A DNA stretch of 64,000 bases from Putridiphycobacter roseus (GTDB lineage: Bacteria; Bacteroidota; Bacteroidia; Flavobacteriales_D; Crocinitomicaceae), in the NCBI RefSeq assembly GCF_003234935.1, contig NZ_QKSB01000010.1, forward strand, positions 1 through 64,000, written 5' to 3'. Every line of letters starts with the position of its first letter. Within the stretch, counting starts at the first letter, position 1. Both the position numbers and the translations under genes were made by a program. This document shows positions 18,402-26,657 of this stretch, piece after piece. Under the pieces are notes generated by a model that saw only the letters and a program-made list of their open reading frames with translations, ran no database searches and had not been told where the DNA came from.

Positions 18402-18866
18402 ATGAAAAAAGATTTTATCATTGGTTTCACCAGTTTAAAAGACGGTCTTCATTCATTTGATTACAACATTGACGATACGTTCTTTGAGCAATTAGACTAT
18501 TCTGAAATACAACAAGGAGATTTAAAAGTCCACCTTGACCTCGAAAAAAAGGCAACTTTAATGGAGGCACATTTTCAGATTAGCGGAAAAGTAACTTTAA
18601 TGTGCGACCGTTGTACAGATGAATATGAACAAACGGTAGACACAGAAAATGAATTGATTTATAAATTTGGATCCGAAGCAATGGAAGATGAAAACGTAAT
18701 AACGGTTTTTCATCATGAACATGAAATCGATATTACCCATCCAATTTATGAATTTATCATTACAAGTTTACCTTCCAAAAGATTACATCCGAAAGGAACT
18801 TGTAATGAGTCTATGCTTGAAATAATGGATCAATATCTTTTAGTCGGTAATGACGAAGAGGAATAA
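18402..18866 (+). CDS. YceD family protein (DUF177)
   Basis: The 154-residue soluble protein carries the DUF177 pattern: a CDRCTDEYEQTVD segment, with a two-cysteine motif, in the middle and a conserved C-terminal SLPSKRLHPKGTCN segment. YceD is found next to rpmF in very many bacteria and has been linked to 23S rRNA or ribosome maturation. The same arrangement is present here, with rpmF 44 bases downstream. The ATG at 18402 follows a good promoter and is clearly right. Confidence 0.9.
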   Translation: MKKDFIIGFTSLKDGLHSFDYNIDDTFFEQLDYSEIQQGDLKVHLDLEKKATLMEAHFQISGKVTLMCDRCTDEYEQTVDTENELIYKFGSEAMEDENVITVFHHEHEIDITHPIYEFIITSLPSKRLHPKGTCNESMLEIMDQYLLVGNDEEE

Positions 18867-18909
18867 AGAAAAATAACTAGAATTAAAATTATATTTAAAA
18901 TAAAGAAAA

Positions 18910-19101
18910 ATGGCGCATCCTAAAAGAAAAATCTCGAAAACGAGAAGAGACAAAAGAAGAACTCACGTTAAAGCCGTTGCTGCTAACATTTCGACTTGTC
19001 CAACCACTGGACAACCACATTTGTTCCACCGTGCTTTTTGGCATGAAGGTAAACTTTATTACAAAGGAAAAGTATTAGCAGAAAAAGAAGTAGCTATTTA
19101 A
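18910..19101 (+). CDS. rpmF: 50S ribosomal protein L32, zinc-free form
   Basis: The 63-residue protein begins [19 protein letters not shown], the diagnostic L32 N-terminus. The central zinc ribbon is lost: only one cysteine ([10 protein letters not shown]) remains of the usual four, and the C-terminal half has the [16 protein letters not shown] form seen in Flavobacteriia. It is a structural protein of the large ribosomal subunit. A strong terminator follows 30 bases later, so fabH is not simply co-transcribed. Confidence 0.97.
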   Translation: MAHPKRKISKTRRDKRRTHVKAVAANISTCPTTGQPHLFHRAFWHEGKLYYKGKVLAEKEVAI

Positions 19102-19130
19102 TTATAGTAGAAATTTTCTATACAATATTG

Positions 19131-19159
19131 GCTTGCTATAATTTATAGCAAGCTTTTTT
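19131..19159 (+). terminator. Rho-independent terminator after rpmF
   Basis: The stem GCTTGCTATA with TATAGCAAGC and an ATT loop is followed by TTTTTTGG. Confidence 0.88.
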
Positions 19160-19195
19160 GGTTTTTCATATTCTCTAAAATTCAAAAAACATACT

Positions 19196-19203
19196 TATAT
19201 TTG
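19196..19203 (+). promoter_or_regulatory. -7 promoter element TATATTTG for fabH-accBC
   Basis: This is an exact TAnnTTTG match after the rpmF terminator. It would give a leader of roughly 100 bases before the fabH ATG, longer than usual in this window. The leader contains a small imperfect hairpin (TTACCG-CTT-CGGTTA) about 40 bases ahead of the start. Confidence 0.5.
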
Positions 19204-19308
19204 AATTAATTTCGTATTTATTCTACATTTTTGGGAGTGGTTTAGGAATTTTTAATAATTTTACCGCTTCGGTTATTGCAAAACACCAAACTTAACACCT
19301 TAGATTAA

Positions 19309-20304
19309 ATGAGTAAAATTACAGCAGCAATCACATCAGTTCACGGCTACGTCCCTGAAAAAATATTAAGTAATTTTGACCTTGAAAAAATGGTCGACAC
19401 TAATAATGAATGGATTGTTTCGAGGACAGGTATTAAAGAAAGAAGAGTAGCTGCTGAAAATGAAGCTTTATCTGATTTCGGTGTAAAAATAGTGGAAGGA
19501 ATTCTTGAAAAAAGGGGGATTGACGCTTCGGAAATAGACATGATTATTGTTGGGTCTATTACTGGGGATTATAAATTTCCTAGTACTTCAAATGTAATAT
19601 GCGACCGTGTTGGAGCAACAAACGCTTGGGGATTTGATTTAAGCGCAGCTTGTTCTGGTTTTATATTCACCTTAGATGTAGGCAGACAATACATAGAAAA
19701 TGGCACTTACAAAAAAGTAATTGTGATTGGTGGAGATGTAATGTCTAGTATCATTAATTATAAAGACAGGGCGACTTGTATTATTTTTGGTGATGGCGCC
19801 GGTGGGGTTTTATTAGAACCTAATACAGAAGGCTACGGTATTCAAGATGCTATTTTAAAAGCAGACGGTTCTGGAAGACAATTTTTATTGCAAGCCATTG
19901 GCGGTTCACGTGAACCTATTACCAAAGAAAATGTTGGTTCTGATGGTATGTATGTATACCAAGAGGGACAAACCGTTTTTAAAAATGCGGTAAAAAGTAT
20001 GGCTGATGTTTCCGCTGAAATCATGGAAAAAAATAACTTAACCAGTGAGGACGTGGATTATTTAGTACCACACCAAGCGAATTTAAGAATTATTGATGCC
20101 ACAGCAAGAAGAATGGGCTTAAACCCAGATAAGGTTACCGTCAACATTCAAAAGTTTGGCAATACCACATCTGGTACCATCCCATTGTGTTTATGGGAAT
20201 GGGAAAAGAAATTTAAAAAAGGAGATAATATTATTTTAGCAGCATTTGGTGGCGGCTTCACATGGGGAGCAATTTACATCAAATGGGCTTACGACTCAAA
20301 ATAA
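19309..20304 (+). CDS. fabH: beta-ketoacyl-ACP synthase III
   Basis: The 331-residue enzyme condenses acetyl-CoA (or a branched acyl-CoA) with malonyl-ACP to begin type II fatty-acid synthesis. The catalytic triad is complete: Cys115 (LSAACSGFIF), His255 (VPHQANLRI) and Asn285 (KFGNTTSGTIP). The substrate-entry motif WIVSRTGIKERR is present. It is the first gene of fabH-accB-accC, which joins fatty-acid initiation with malonyl-CoA supply. In many bacteria plsX lies between rpmF and fabH, but here it does not. Confidence 0.96.
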   Translation: MSKITAAITSVHGYVPEKILSNFDLEKMVDTNNEWIVSRTGIKERRVAAENEALSDFGVKIVEGILEKRGIDASEIDMIIVGSITGDYKFPSTSNVICDRVGATNAWGFDLSAACSGFIFTLDVGRQYIENGTYKKVIVIGGDVMSSIINYKDRATCIIFGDGAGGVLLEPNTEGYGIQDAILKADGSGRQFLLQAIGGSREPITKENVGSDGMYVYQEGQTVFKNAVKSMADVSAEIMEKNNLTSEDVDYLVPHQANLRIIDATARRMGLNPDKVTVNIQKFGNTTSGTIPLCLWEWEKKFKKGDNIILAAFGGGFTWGAIYIKWAYDSK

Positions 20305-20327
20305 ATTGACGAATAACATCTATAATT

Positions 20328-20807
20328 ATGGACATTAAAGAAATACAAAATTTAATCAAATTTGTTTCAAAATCAGGCGTAAACGAAGTAAGTTTAGAGC
20401 AAGGTGATTTTAAAATCACTATCAAAACAGATATGCCTGCGGCTGATCCAGTTTATATTCAGCATTCTTTGCCAAATGCGGCACAAATGCCAATGCAAGC
20501 TGCACCGGTTGCACCTGCACCAATTGTGGAAGCTACACCTGCAGTAGCTGTTGAAGAAGATAGCAAGCTAATTACAGTTAAATCACCTATGATTGGGACC
20601 TTCTATAGAAGACCTTCTCCAGATAAAGATTTATTTGTAAATGTAGGAGATTCAATAAAACCAGGAGATGTGGTTTGTATTATTGAAGCTATGAAATTAT
20701 TTAACGAAATTGAATCTGAAATAACAGGTAAAATCGTTAAAATTTTAGTAGACGATATGTCTCCTGTAGAATACGATCAACCTTTATTTTTGGTTGACCC
20801 TGCTTAA
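20328..20807 (+). CDS. accB: biotin carboxyl carrier protein of acetyl-CoA carboxylase
   Basis: The 159-residue protein has the classic order: an N-terminal dimerising helix region, a flexible Ala/Pro-rich linker (about residues 50-75, [17 protein letters not shown]), and a C-terminal biotinyl domain. The biotinylation site is [10 protein letters not shown], with Lys123 as the modified residue. Phe in place of the usual Met after KL is common in this phylum. It carries CO2 from the biotin carboxylase to the carboxyltransferase. It sits between fabH and accC. Confidence 0.96.
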   Translation: MDIKEIQNLIKFVSKSGVNEVSLEQGDFKITIKTDMPAADPVYIQHSLPNAAQMPMQAAPVAPAPIVEATPAVAVEEDSKLITVKSPMIGTFYRRPSPDKDLFVNVGDSIKPGDVVCIIEAMKLFNEIESEITGKIVKILVDDMSPVEYDQPLFLVDPA

Positions 20808-20830
20808 TTGAATTAAAAATATCAAACTAT

Positions 20831-22165
20831 ATGTTTAAAAAAATATTAATTGCCAATAGAGGCGAAATTGCTTTGCGTATTTTAAGGACATGTAAAGAAA
20901 TGGGGATCAAAACAGTTTCTGTTTACTCTACGGCCGATAAAGACTCCTTACATGTTCGTTTCGCAGATGAAGCGGTATGTATTGGTGGACCGCCTAGTTC
21001 TGAATCCTATTTAGTGATGGATAGAATAATTGCAGCTGCTGAAATTACAAATGCAGATGCAATTCACCCAGGGTATGGCTTCTTATCTGAAAATGCTAAA
21101 TTTTCTAAAATTTGTCAAGAACACGGGATCAAATTTATTGGTGCCTCTCCTGAGATGATTGAAGCAATGGGCGATAAAGCCTCAGCGAAGAAAACCATGA
21201 TAGATGCAGGTGTACCTTGTATTCCTGGTTCTGAAGGTTTGTTGAGAGACTTAGACCATGCAAAAGAAGAAGGTATAAATGTTGGCTATCCTGTAATGAT
21301 TAAAGCAACTGCCGGTGGTGGTGGTAAAGGAATGCGAATTGTTTGGAGTGAAGAAGAAATGGAAGAACATTGGAATTCTGCACGACAAGAATCTAAAGCT
21401 GCCTTTGGAAATGATGGTATGTATATGGAAAAATACATAGAGGAACCACGACACATTGAAATTCAAATTGCTGGCGATCGTTACGGTAATGCTTGTCACT
21501 TGTCAGAAAGAGATTGTTCTATCCAAAGAAGACATCAAAAATTAGTAGAAGAAACCCCTTCTCCTTTTGTAAACCAAAAGTTAAGAGAAAAAATGGGTGC
21601 AGCTTCTGTGAAAGCAGTAAAAGCAGTAAACTACGAAGGTGTTGGAACTATTGAGTATTTAGTAGATAAACACAAGAATTTTTACTTCATGGAAATGAAT
21701 ACTAGAATTCAAGTAGAGCATACTATTACGGAAGAGGTAATCAACTACGATTTAATTAAAGAACAAATTAAATTGGCAGCTGGAGATAAAATTAAAAAGT
21801 CAGCCTACTACCCTCACCTACATGCTATCCAATGTCGTATTAACGCAGAAGATCCTTATAATAACTTTAGACCTTCTCCAGGGAAAATAACCGATTATCA
21901 CCAACCTGGTGGACATGGAATTAGAGTAGATACACATGTTTATGCTGGATATGTTATTCCACCATATTACGATTCTATGATTTCTAAATTAATCACTGTG
22001 GCACAAACACGTGAAGAAGCAATTAGAAAAATGGAAAGAGCTCTCGAAGAATATATTATTGACGGCGTGAAAACAACTATTCCTTTTCACATGAAATTAA
22101 TGAAAAATGAGAAGTTTAGGTCTGGTGACTTTACCACTGCCTTTATGGATACATTTGAAATGTAA
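20831..22165 (+). CDS. accC: acetyl-CoA carboxylase, biotin carboxylase subunit
   Basis: The 444-residue ATP-grasp enzyme carboxylates the biotin of AccB. It has the N-terminal [14 protein letters not shown], the glycine-rich ATP loop [14 protein letters not shown], the metal and catalytic segment [11 protein letters not shown], and the C-terminal domain [17 protein letters not shown]. After EH the usual Pro is Thr (EHTITEEV), a small departure from the general consensus. It lies 23 bases after accB and is closed by a strong terminator. A second biotin carboxylase is encoded at 34785-36251. Confidence 0.96.
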   Translation: MFKKILIANRGEIALRILRTCKEMGIKTVSVYSTADKDSLHVRFADEAVCIGGPPSSESYLVMDRIIAAAEITNADAIHPGYGFLSENAKFSKICQEHGIKFIGASPEMIEAMGDKASAKKTMIDAGVPCIPGSEGLLRDLDHAKEEGINVGYPVMIKATAGGGGKGMRIVWSEEEMEEHWNSARQESKAAFGNDGMYMEKYIEEPRHIEIQIAGDRYGNACHLSERDCSIQRRHQKLVEETPSPFVNQKLREKMGAASVKAVKAVNYEGVGTIEYLVDKHKNFYFMEMNTRIQVEHTITEEVINYDLIKEQIKLAAGDKIKKSAYYPHLHAIQCRINAEDPYNNFRPSPGKITDYHQPGGHGIRVDTHVYAGYVIPPYYDSMISKLITVAQTREEAIRKMERALEEYIIDGVKTTIPFHMKLMKNEKFRSGDFTTAFMDTFEM

Positions 22166-22186
22166 TACCGCAATCAAAAAACAATG

Positions 22187-22219
22187 AAAGCGTTCGAATT
22201 ATCGAACGCTTTTTTTTTG
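22187..22219 (+). terminator. Rho-independent terminator after accC
   Basis: An 11-bp stem (AAAGCGTTCGA with TCGAACGCTTT) and ATTA loop are followed by a run of T. Confidence 0.92.
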
Positions 22220-22245
22220 TTCTTTACTTATAATAACTATATTTA
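22217..22245 (+). promoter_or_regulatory. promoter for the peptide-binding lipoprotein operon
   Basis: TTG (22217-22219, at the end of the terminator T-run) is followed after 18 bases by TATATTTA (22238-22245), which is seven of eight positions of TAnnTTTG. The ATG follows at 22272. Confidence 0.45.
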
Positions 22246-22271
22246 TTACTTCATTATTAAGTAAACATTTT

Positions 22272-24029
22272 ATGAAGAAAATTATTCTTGTTTTTTTTAC
22301 ACTATTCGCACTGTATAGTTGCAGTGACCAAGTCAAAAAAAATAAACAGAATAATAAATTACCCATCACGTTAACCACTGCAAAAGGCGGTAAGTTTTAT
22401 GGAGAAACATTACACGTAAATTCATCTGAACCAATAACGGCACTATTTCCCGCAAGTGTTACAGATATCTATTCTCAACACGTATCGAGTCAGATATATG
22501 AAGGCTTATTAAAATTTGACCCAAATGACTTAAGCATTCAACCTGCGATTGCAAGTTCTTATACCATTGACTCTTTAAACAAAAAGTACCGATTTAACAT
22601 CCGGAAAAACGTCTACTTTCATAATGACCCTTGTTTTATTGACGGTAAAGGAAGAATGGTTACTGCAAAAGATGTTAAGTATGTATTTGAATTTTTATGT
22701 TCTAACCATAAAATGAATGCCTCTACCATTCAGTGGAGAACAAGTATTCTTGGTGCGAATGATTACTTCGAAAATAAAACCGACCATGTAGCTGGGATAA
22801 AAATTATTGACGATTTTTGTATCGAAATTGAATTAAATGAACCTTTTTCTGGATTTCTAAACCTATTGGCCTTGATCCATACCTCTATTTTTCCCAAGGA
22901 AGCATTTGAAAAATATGGTCCCCAATTAATGAACGAAATGGCTATTGGCACTGGACCGTTTGAAGTGTTAAGCATTGAAGACACCTTTAAATTACGGAAA
23001 AATTCCCATTATTGGCGCAAAGATGAATTTGGTAATCAATTGCCCCTTTTATCGTATATAAATATTCAATTCGACCAGAATAAATCTAATGAATTAGCAG
23101 ACTTTAAAAAAGGGGAGCTAGATTTCATATGGGGACTTCCAGTGGAAGAAATTCCAAATGTGATTGGGAGTTTAGAAGATGCTAAAAATGGAAAAAATAA
23201 AGAATTTACGGTCCAATCTATTAATAGCTTACAAGTAGAGTATTATGGTTTTTTAATGAAGGATAGTTTATTGAAAAATAAAGCCCTCCGAAAAGCCCTA
23301 AATTATGCCGTGAATAAAAACTATATCGCGACCTATATTTTAGAAGGTTCCGCCTTACCTGCTACGCATGGTATTATTCCAACGATTCATGGTTATCCGA
23401 ATGCCAATGTAAAAGGTTATGCATTTTCGAAACAAAAGGCACTCTATTATCTAAAAAGGGCTGGATATACCAATGGCAACCAAGTAAAAGATTTAAAACT
23501 TTATTATAATAACTCAGGCCAAATAATTGAATTAGTTGCCAATTCTATACAAAAACAAATATCGAATATACTAAACATAGACCTTCAATTAGTTCAATAC
23601 GAACGAAAAGATTTGTTTAGCAAAATTGAAAATAGCGTTTTACCTTTTTGGCGATTTGGATGGATTGCAGATTACCCAGACCCAGCTAACTTTATAGCTT
23701 CCTTTCATTCAAAAAATATTAACTCGGCTTCTAAAAGTGCCAATAATTATGGCTTGTATAACAATCCTGAATTTGATTTTTATTTTGACAAAGCCATGTC
23801 AGCTTGTAATGATTCTTCCAGAATGCTGGACTTGGCAATGGCCGAAAATATATTGATGGAAGACGCCGCGGTATTACCACTATTTTACTATACTTCTATC
23901 CGATTAATCAATCCACAATTAAGAGATTTTCCAATTAACGAATTAGAGTATAGAGATTATTCTTTGGTTTATTTTACCAAAGAAAAAAAGAAACGGGTCC
24001 GTGTTTATGAATCTTTATCCAAAGAATAA
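22272..24029 (+). CDS. peptide/oligosaccharide ABC transporter substrate-binding lipoprotein (SBP family 5)
   Basis: The 585-residue protein has a lipoprotein signal (ALYSCSDQ, lipid Cys17) and the body of the DppA/OppA family. Landmarks are SSQIYEGLLKFDPNDL, the IRKNVYFHNDPCF segment, MVTAKDVKYVFEFL, AIGTGPFEVL, the hinge NKALRKALNYAVNKNYI and WIADYPDPANFIASF. It binds peptides in the periplasm. No permease or ATPase gene of an ABC importer is nearby, so partners must be elsewhere. It is followed after five bases by a sugar kinase, which hints at salvage of cell-wall pieces. Confidence 0.9.
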   Translation: MKKIILVFFTLFALYSCSDQVKKNKQNNKLPITLTTAKGGKFYGETLHVNSSEPITALFPASVTDIYSQHVSSQIYEGLLKFDPNDLSIQPAIASSYTIDSLNKKYRFNIRKNVYFHNDPCFIDGKGRMVTAKDVKYVFEFLCSNHKMNASTIQWRTSILGANDYFENKTDHVAGIKIIDDFCIEIELNEPFSGFLNLLALIHTSIFPKEAFEKYGPQLMNEMAIGTGPFEVLSIEDTFKLRKNSHYWRKDEFGNQLPLLSYINIQFDQNKSNELADFKKGELDFIWGLPVEEIPNVIGSLEDAKNGKNKEFTVQSINSLQVEYYGFLMKDSLLKNKALRKALNYAVNKNYIATYILEGSALPATHGIIPTIHGYPNANVKGYAFSKQKALYYLKRAGYTNGNQVKDLKLYYNNSGQIIELVANSIQKQISNILNIDLQLVQYERKDLFSKIENSVLPFWRFGWIADYPDPANFIASFHSKNINSASKSANNYGLYNNPEFDFYFDKAMSACNDSSRMLDLAMAENILMEDAAVLPLFYYTSIRLINPQLRDFPINELEYRDYSLVYFTKEKKKRVRVYESLSKE

Positions 24030-24034
24030 TTAAT

Positions 24035-24859
24035 ATGCAGAAAGCTATTTTCATATTTGATGCTGGTGGAACCAAAACAGATGTGCTATCGCTACAACAG
24101 GGCGAGACAAAAAAATATTCCCTACCTGGATTTAATCCCAATCGGAAGGAAAAAGAATTCTTATCGGCCATTAACGAATTAAATATCTCAGAAAATAGTC
24201 AAGTCTACTTTTACGGTGCAGGAATTAAACCCGCACAGCATAAAGATTTTCTCCGCACGTTAATGGGAACAAGCGACATCTTTGTGAATGATGATTTATT
24301 AGGAGCTGCTCGGGCGTCTTTTGGGGATAAAAAGGGGGCAGTGGTAATTATGGGCACAGGTGCCAATATTGGTTATTATAACGGTAAAACTATGTTGGAC
24401 CAAAGAGGTGGTTATGGTTATCTTATTGATGATTTAGGCGGTGGCTACGAATTGGGAAAAAAAATAGTATCTGCATGGCTATCTGGAGACTTAAACGAGC
24501 AAACCAACCAAGTGATTCAGGACTACATTTGCACACCAAAAGAAAATTTTATTACCACATTTTATCAAAATATTGATTTAGGACTGTTAGCTGGTCTTTG
24601 TAAAATAGTTTTACCTGAGATAGAAAAAGACCCAAACCTTAAAACCATTACGCTAAATTATTTTGATGTTTTTGTTAAAACACACCTCATACCATTTTCT
24701 AATAAACACCATTTTAATTCCATATCCTGTGTAGGATCCATTGCATTTTACTATAAAAAATATATTACGATCGCTTTTAGTAAAAATGGCATAAGAATTG
24801 ATTCCATTCTATTGAAACCAATAACCGAATTATTTAAGTTTCATTTAACAAAATTATAA
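24035..24859 (+). CDS. BadF/BadG-type ATPase, N-acetylglucosamine kinase-like
   Basis: The 274-residue ASKHA-fold kinase has the phosphate-1 motif FDAGGTKTDV (residues 8-17), the aspartate loop FVNDDLLGAARASF, the phosphate-2 loop IMGTGANIGYY and the GlcNAc-kinase-like DDLGGGYELGKKI. The family contains N-acetylglucosamine kinases and, more remotely, activators of 2-hydroxyacyl-CoA dehydratases. The absence of iron-sulfur cysteines favours a sugar kinase. The gene is co-transcribed with the peptide-binding lipoprotein, consistent with murein recycling. The substrate is inferred only. Confidence 0.85.
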   Translation: MQKAIFIFDAGGTKTDVLSLQQGETKKYSLPGFNPNRKEKEFLSAINELNISENSQVYFYGAGIKPAQHKDFLRTLMGTSDIFVNDDLLGAARASFGDKKGAVVIMGTGANIGYYNGKTMLDQRGGYGYLIDDLGGGYELGKKIVSAWLSGDLNEQTNQVIQDYICTPKENFITTFYQNIDLGLLAGLCKIVLPEIEKDPNLKTITLNYFDVFVKTHLIPFSNKHHFNSISCVGSIAFYYKKYITIAFSKNGIRIDSILLKPITELFKFHLTKL

Positions 24860-24866
24860 TATTATA

Positions 24867-24899
24867 TTGTTAAAGGTAGAGAACTTAGCTGTACCTTTG
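24867..24899 (+). promoter_or_regulatory. promoter of the SiaC-like gene
   Basis: TTG (24867-24869) and TACCTTTG (24892-24899, exact TAnnTTTG) stand 22 bases apart. The ATG follows 23 bases later. Confidence 0.6.
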
Positions 24900-24922
24900 C
24901 GCTTGATTTTACGTATAGTAAC

Positions 24923-25315
24923 ATGATGACACAATTAAACATACCAGCCACAGAGAAAACACCAAGCATACGTTTTGATCCAGCCAATGATTTTTTTGAA
25001 ATCAAAGGTGTTTCATTACCCGTAGAAGCCGAACAATTTTATAGTCCCATCATTGAATGGGTAAAGAATTATATTGTAGATGCACAAAAGAAAACCAAGT
25101 TGATGGTAGATTTACAATATTTCAATATAAGTTCATCTAAACAATTACTCGATATTTTTTTCCAATTAAAAAGACTAATTGGACTAGAAAAGCAAGTATT
25201 GATTGAATGGCTTTACGACAGTGAAGAGGAGGATTTATTAGAAATGGGACAAGACTATGAATTCATGGTCGGGATACCCTTCAAATACACTGAACACCAA
25301 TTAATTACGAAGTAA
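24923..25315 (+). CDS. SiaC family regulatory phosphoprotein (DUF1987)
   Basis: The 130-residue protein has the DUF1987 pattern: PSIRFDPANDFFEIKGVSLP near the N-terminus, YSPIIEWVKNYI, the core LQYFNISSSKQLLDIF with serines 70-72 before Lys73, and a C-terminal LIEWLYDSEEEDLLEMGQDYEFM. In Pseudomonas, SiaC is switched by phosphorylation at this core through kinase SiaB and PP2C phosphatase SiaA and binds a diguanylate cyclase. Here neither a SiaB-like kinase nor a SpoIIE/PP2C phosphatase lies nearby, so partners would be encoded elsewhere. There are two adjacent ATG codons. I take the first. Confidence 0.88.
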   Translation: MMTQLNIPATEKTPSIRFDPANDFFEIKGVSLPVEAEQFYSPIIEWVKNYIVDAQKKTKLMVDLQYFNISSSKQLLDIFFQLKRLIGLEKQVLIEWLYDSEEEDLLEMGQDYEFMVGIPFKYTEHQLITK

Positions 25316-25384
25316 CCTTGTTAATATTTCACAAAAAAAATCAAATTTAAGGACTTGACAAAAGGCCTATTTACAATTTGTTTC

Positions 25385-25392
25385 TATTTTTG
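25385..25392 (+). promoter_or_regulatory. -7 promoter element TATTTTTG for the OmpH-like gene
   Basis: This is an exact TAnnTTTG match 18 bases before the ATG at 25411. A TTGACA lies upstream at 25355, but the 27-base spacing is longer than the usual 17-23. Confidence 0.55.
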
Positions 25393-25410
25393 CACCATAT
25401 TTAAAACCTA

Positions 25411-26058
25411 ATGGAAAATAAAAATACACTTGCAAAAGCAGCGTTAGCTATTAATGTTGTTTTAATAATCTTAGTTATCATTCTTTTTACTAAAGTTGGA
25501 AAAGGCAATAACACAGTAGAAAACCCTTCAATTACTTCTAGTGATTCCAATGCCGTAGTTTCGACACCTGTACAATCAGCTACTGGAAAAATAGCTTTTT
25601 TTAATATGGATTCTTTAAATAGTAAATTAAAACTATTTGGAGAAATCGAAAAAGAAATTAAAAATGCAGGAATTGCAGCAGAAGATAAAATGCGTAGAAA
25701 GCAAAGAGATATTGATGCATGGAAATCGAAGTGGGAGAAAAAAGGAAAATTATTATCCACTGAAGAAGCACAGTATTACAAAGAGGCTGAAAAAATTCAA
25801 AACGAAGCTATGCAATTTGAACAAAATGTGCAAATGAAATTAGCGCAAGAACAAGAGCAGTATATGCAAACTTACGCCTTAAGAATTTCAAACTTCGCAA
25901 GTGATTTCGCAAAGAAAAATGGATATGACGTTGTATTTTCATACCAATTTGGACAATCTCCTTGGTACTACCACGAATCATTAGACATTACGAATGCTTT
26001 AGCAAAGGATATGAATGCTGATTTTGCAGCTTCAACAACTCCAGAAGGAGAAAAATAA
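25411..26058 (+). CDS. OmpH/Skp family periplasmic chaperone-like protein
   Basis: The 215-residue protein has an N-terminal membrane helix (about residues 9-27) without a clear cleavage site, a Ser/Thr-rich linker, then the OmpH core starting at GKIAFFNMDSLNSKLKLF. Two long charged helices (about residues 80-150) form the tentacles, and NGYDVVFSYQ is the conserved closing strand. Skp-like proteins hold unfolded outer-membrane proteins in the periplasm. The uncleaved anchor is usual for Bacteroidota members. The gene shares a transcript with DUF4924 (two-base gap). Confidence 0.88.
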   Translation: MENKNTLAKAALAINVVLIILVIILFTKVGKGNNTVENPSITSSDSNAVVSTPVQSATGKIAFFNMDSLNSKLKLFGEIEKEIKNAGIAAEDKMRRKQRDIDAWKSKWEKKGKLLSTEEAQYYKEAEKIQNEAMQFEQNVQMKLAQEQEQYMQTYALRISNFASDFAKKNGYDVVFSYQFGQSPWYYHESLDITNALAKDMNADFAASTTPEGEK

Positions 26059-26060
26059 TT

Positions 26061-26612
26061 ATGCAAATCGCAAAAAAAACTAAGGAAAATAATATTTCGG
26101 AATATGTATTATACATGTACCAAATTGAAGATTTAATTCGTGCCAATAATCTTTCGTTAGATACTATTGTCACTACTATACTTAAACCGCAAATTCAAGA
26201 CGAAAGTATTTTAGATGCGTATAAAGTATGGTATGCCGACCTGATTAAGCAAATGAAAATAGAGGGGATTCAGAAAAAAGGACATTTAAGTGATTTAAAT
26301 GAAATTTTAATGGAAATGTCTCTATTACACAATACCCTAATTAACATTATTAAAGAGCCGAAATATTTAAAAGTATTTGAGGGTGCTTTGCCAAGCTTAA
26401 AAGCTTTTCAAGCAAAGAGTAATGCTGGAGATATTAACTTAATTGAAATAGGCTTCAATGCACTTTACAGTAAAATTATACTTGGATTAAAAAAGCAATC
26501 CATTAGTGAAGCCTCCAATGAAGCCTTTAAGTCTATTGCTACTATGTTTGGTTTTTTAGCTGCATATTACAAAAAGATGAAAAAAGGGGAATTAGATTTT
26601 GCTAATAATTAA
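26061..26612 (+). CDS. DUF4924 family protein
   Basis: The 183-residue all-helical soluble protein begins MQIAKKTKENNISEYVLYMYQIEDLIRANN, the signature of DUF4924, a family limited to Bacteroidota. Function is unknown. It has no signal peptide or catalytic motif. It follows the OmpH-like gene by two bases and precedes an acyltransferase with its own promoter. Conservation next to envelope genes suggests a housekeeping role, but that is a guess. Confidence 0.85.
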   Translation: MQIAKKTKENNISEYVLYMYQIEDLIRANNLSLDTIVTTILKPQIQDESILDAYKVWYADLIKQMKIEGIQKKGHLSDLNEILMEMSLLHNTLINIIKEPKYLKVFEGALPSLKAFQAKSNAGDINLIEIGFNALYSKIILGLKKQSISEASNEAFKSIATMFGFLAAYYKKMKKGELDFANN

Positions 26613-26645
26613 CGCTTATTACAATTCTCCTTCTCTATAAATAAT

Positions 26646-26653
26646 TAGCTTTG
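26646..26653 (+). promoter_or_regulatory. -7 promoter element TAGCTTTG abutting the acyltransferase start
   Basis: This is an exact TAnnTTTG match ending four bases before the GTG codon at 26658, which predicts a leaderless or nearly leaderless transcript. Confidence 0.45.
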
Positions 26654-26657
26654 TTTT

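Noticed and set aside
25401..25760. A 119-codon minus-strand frame opposite the OmpH-like gene
   Set aside because: The plus strand has a promoter element, an ATG and the full OmpH pattern. The reverse frame is a shadow.
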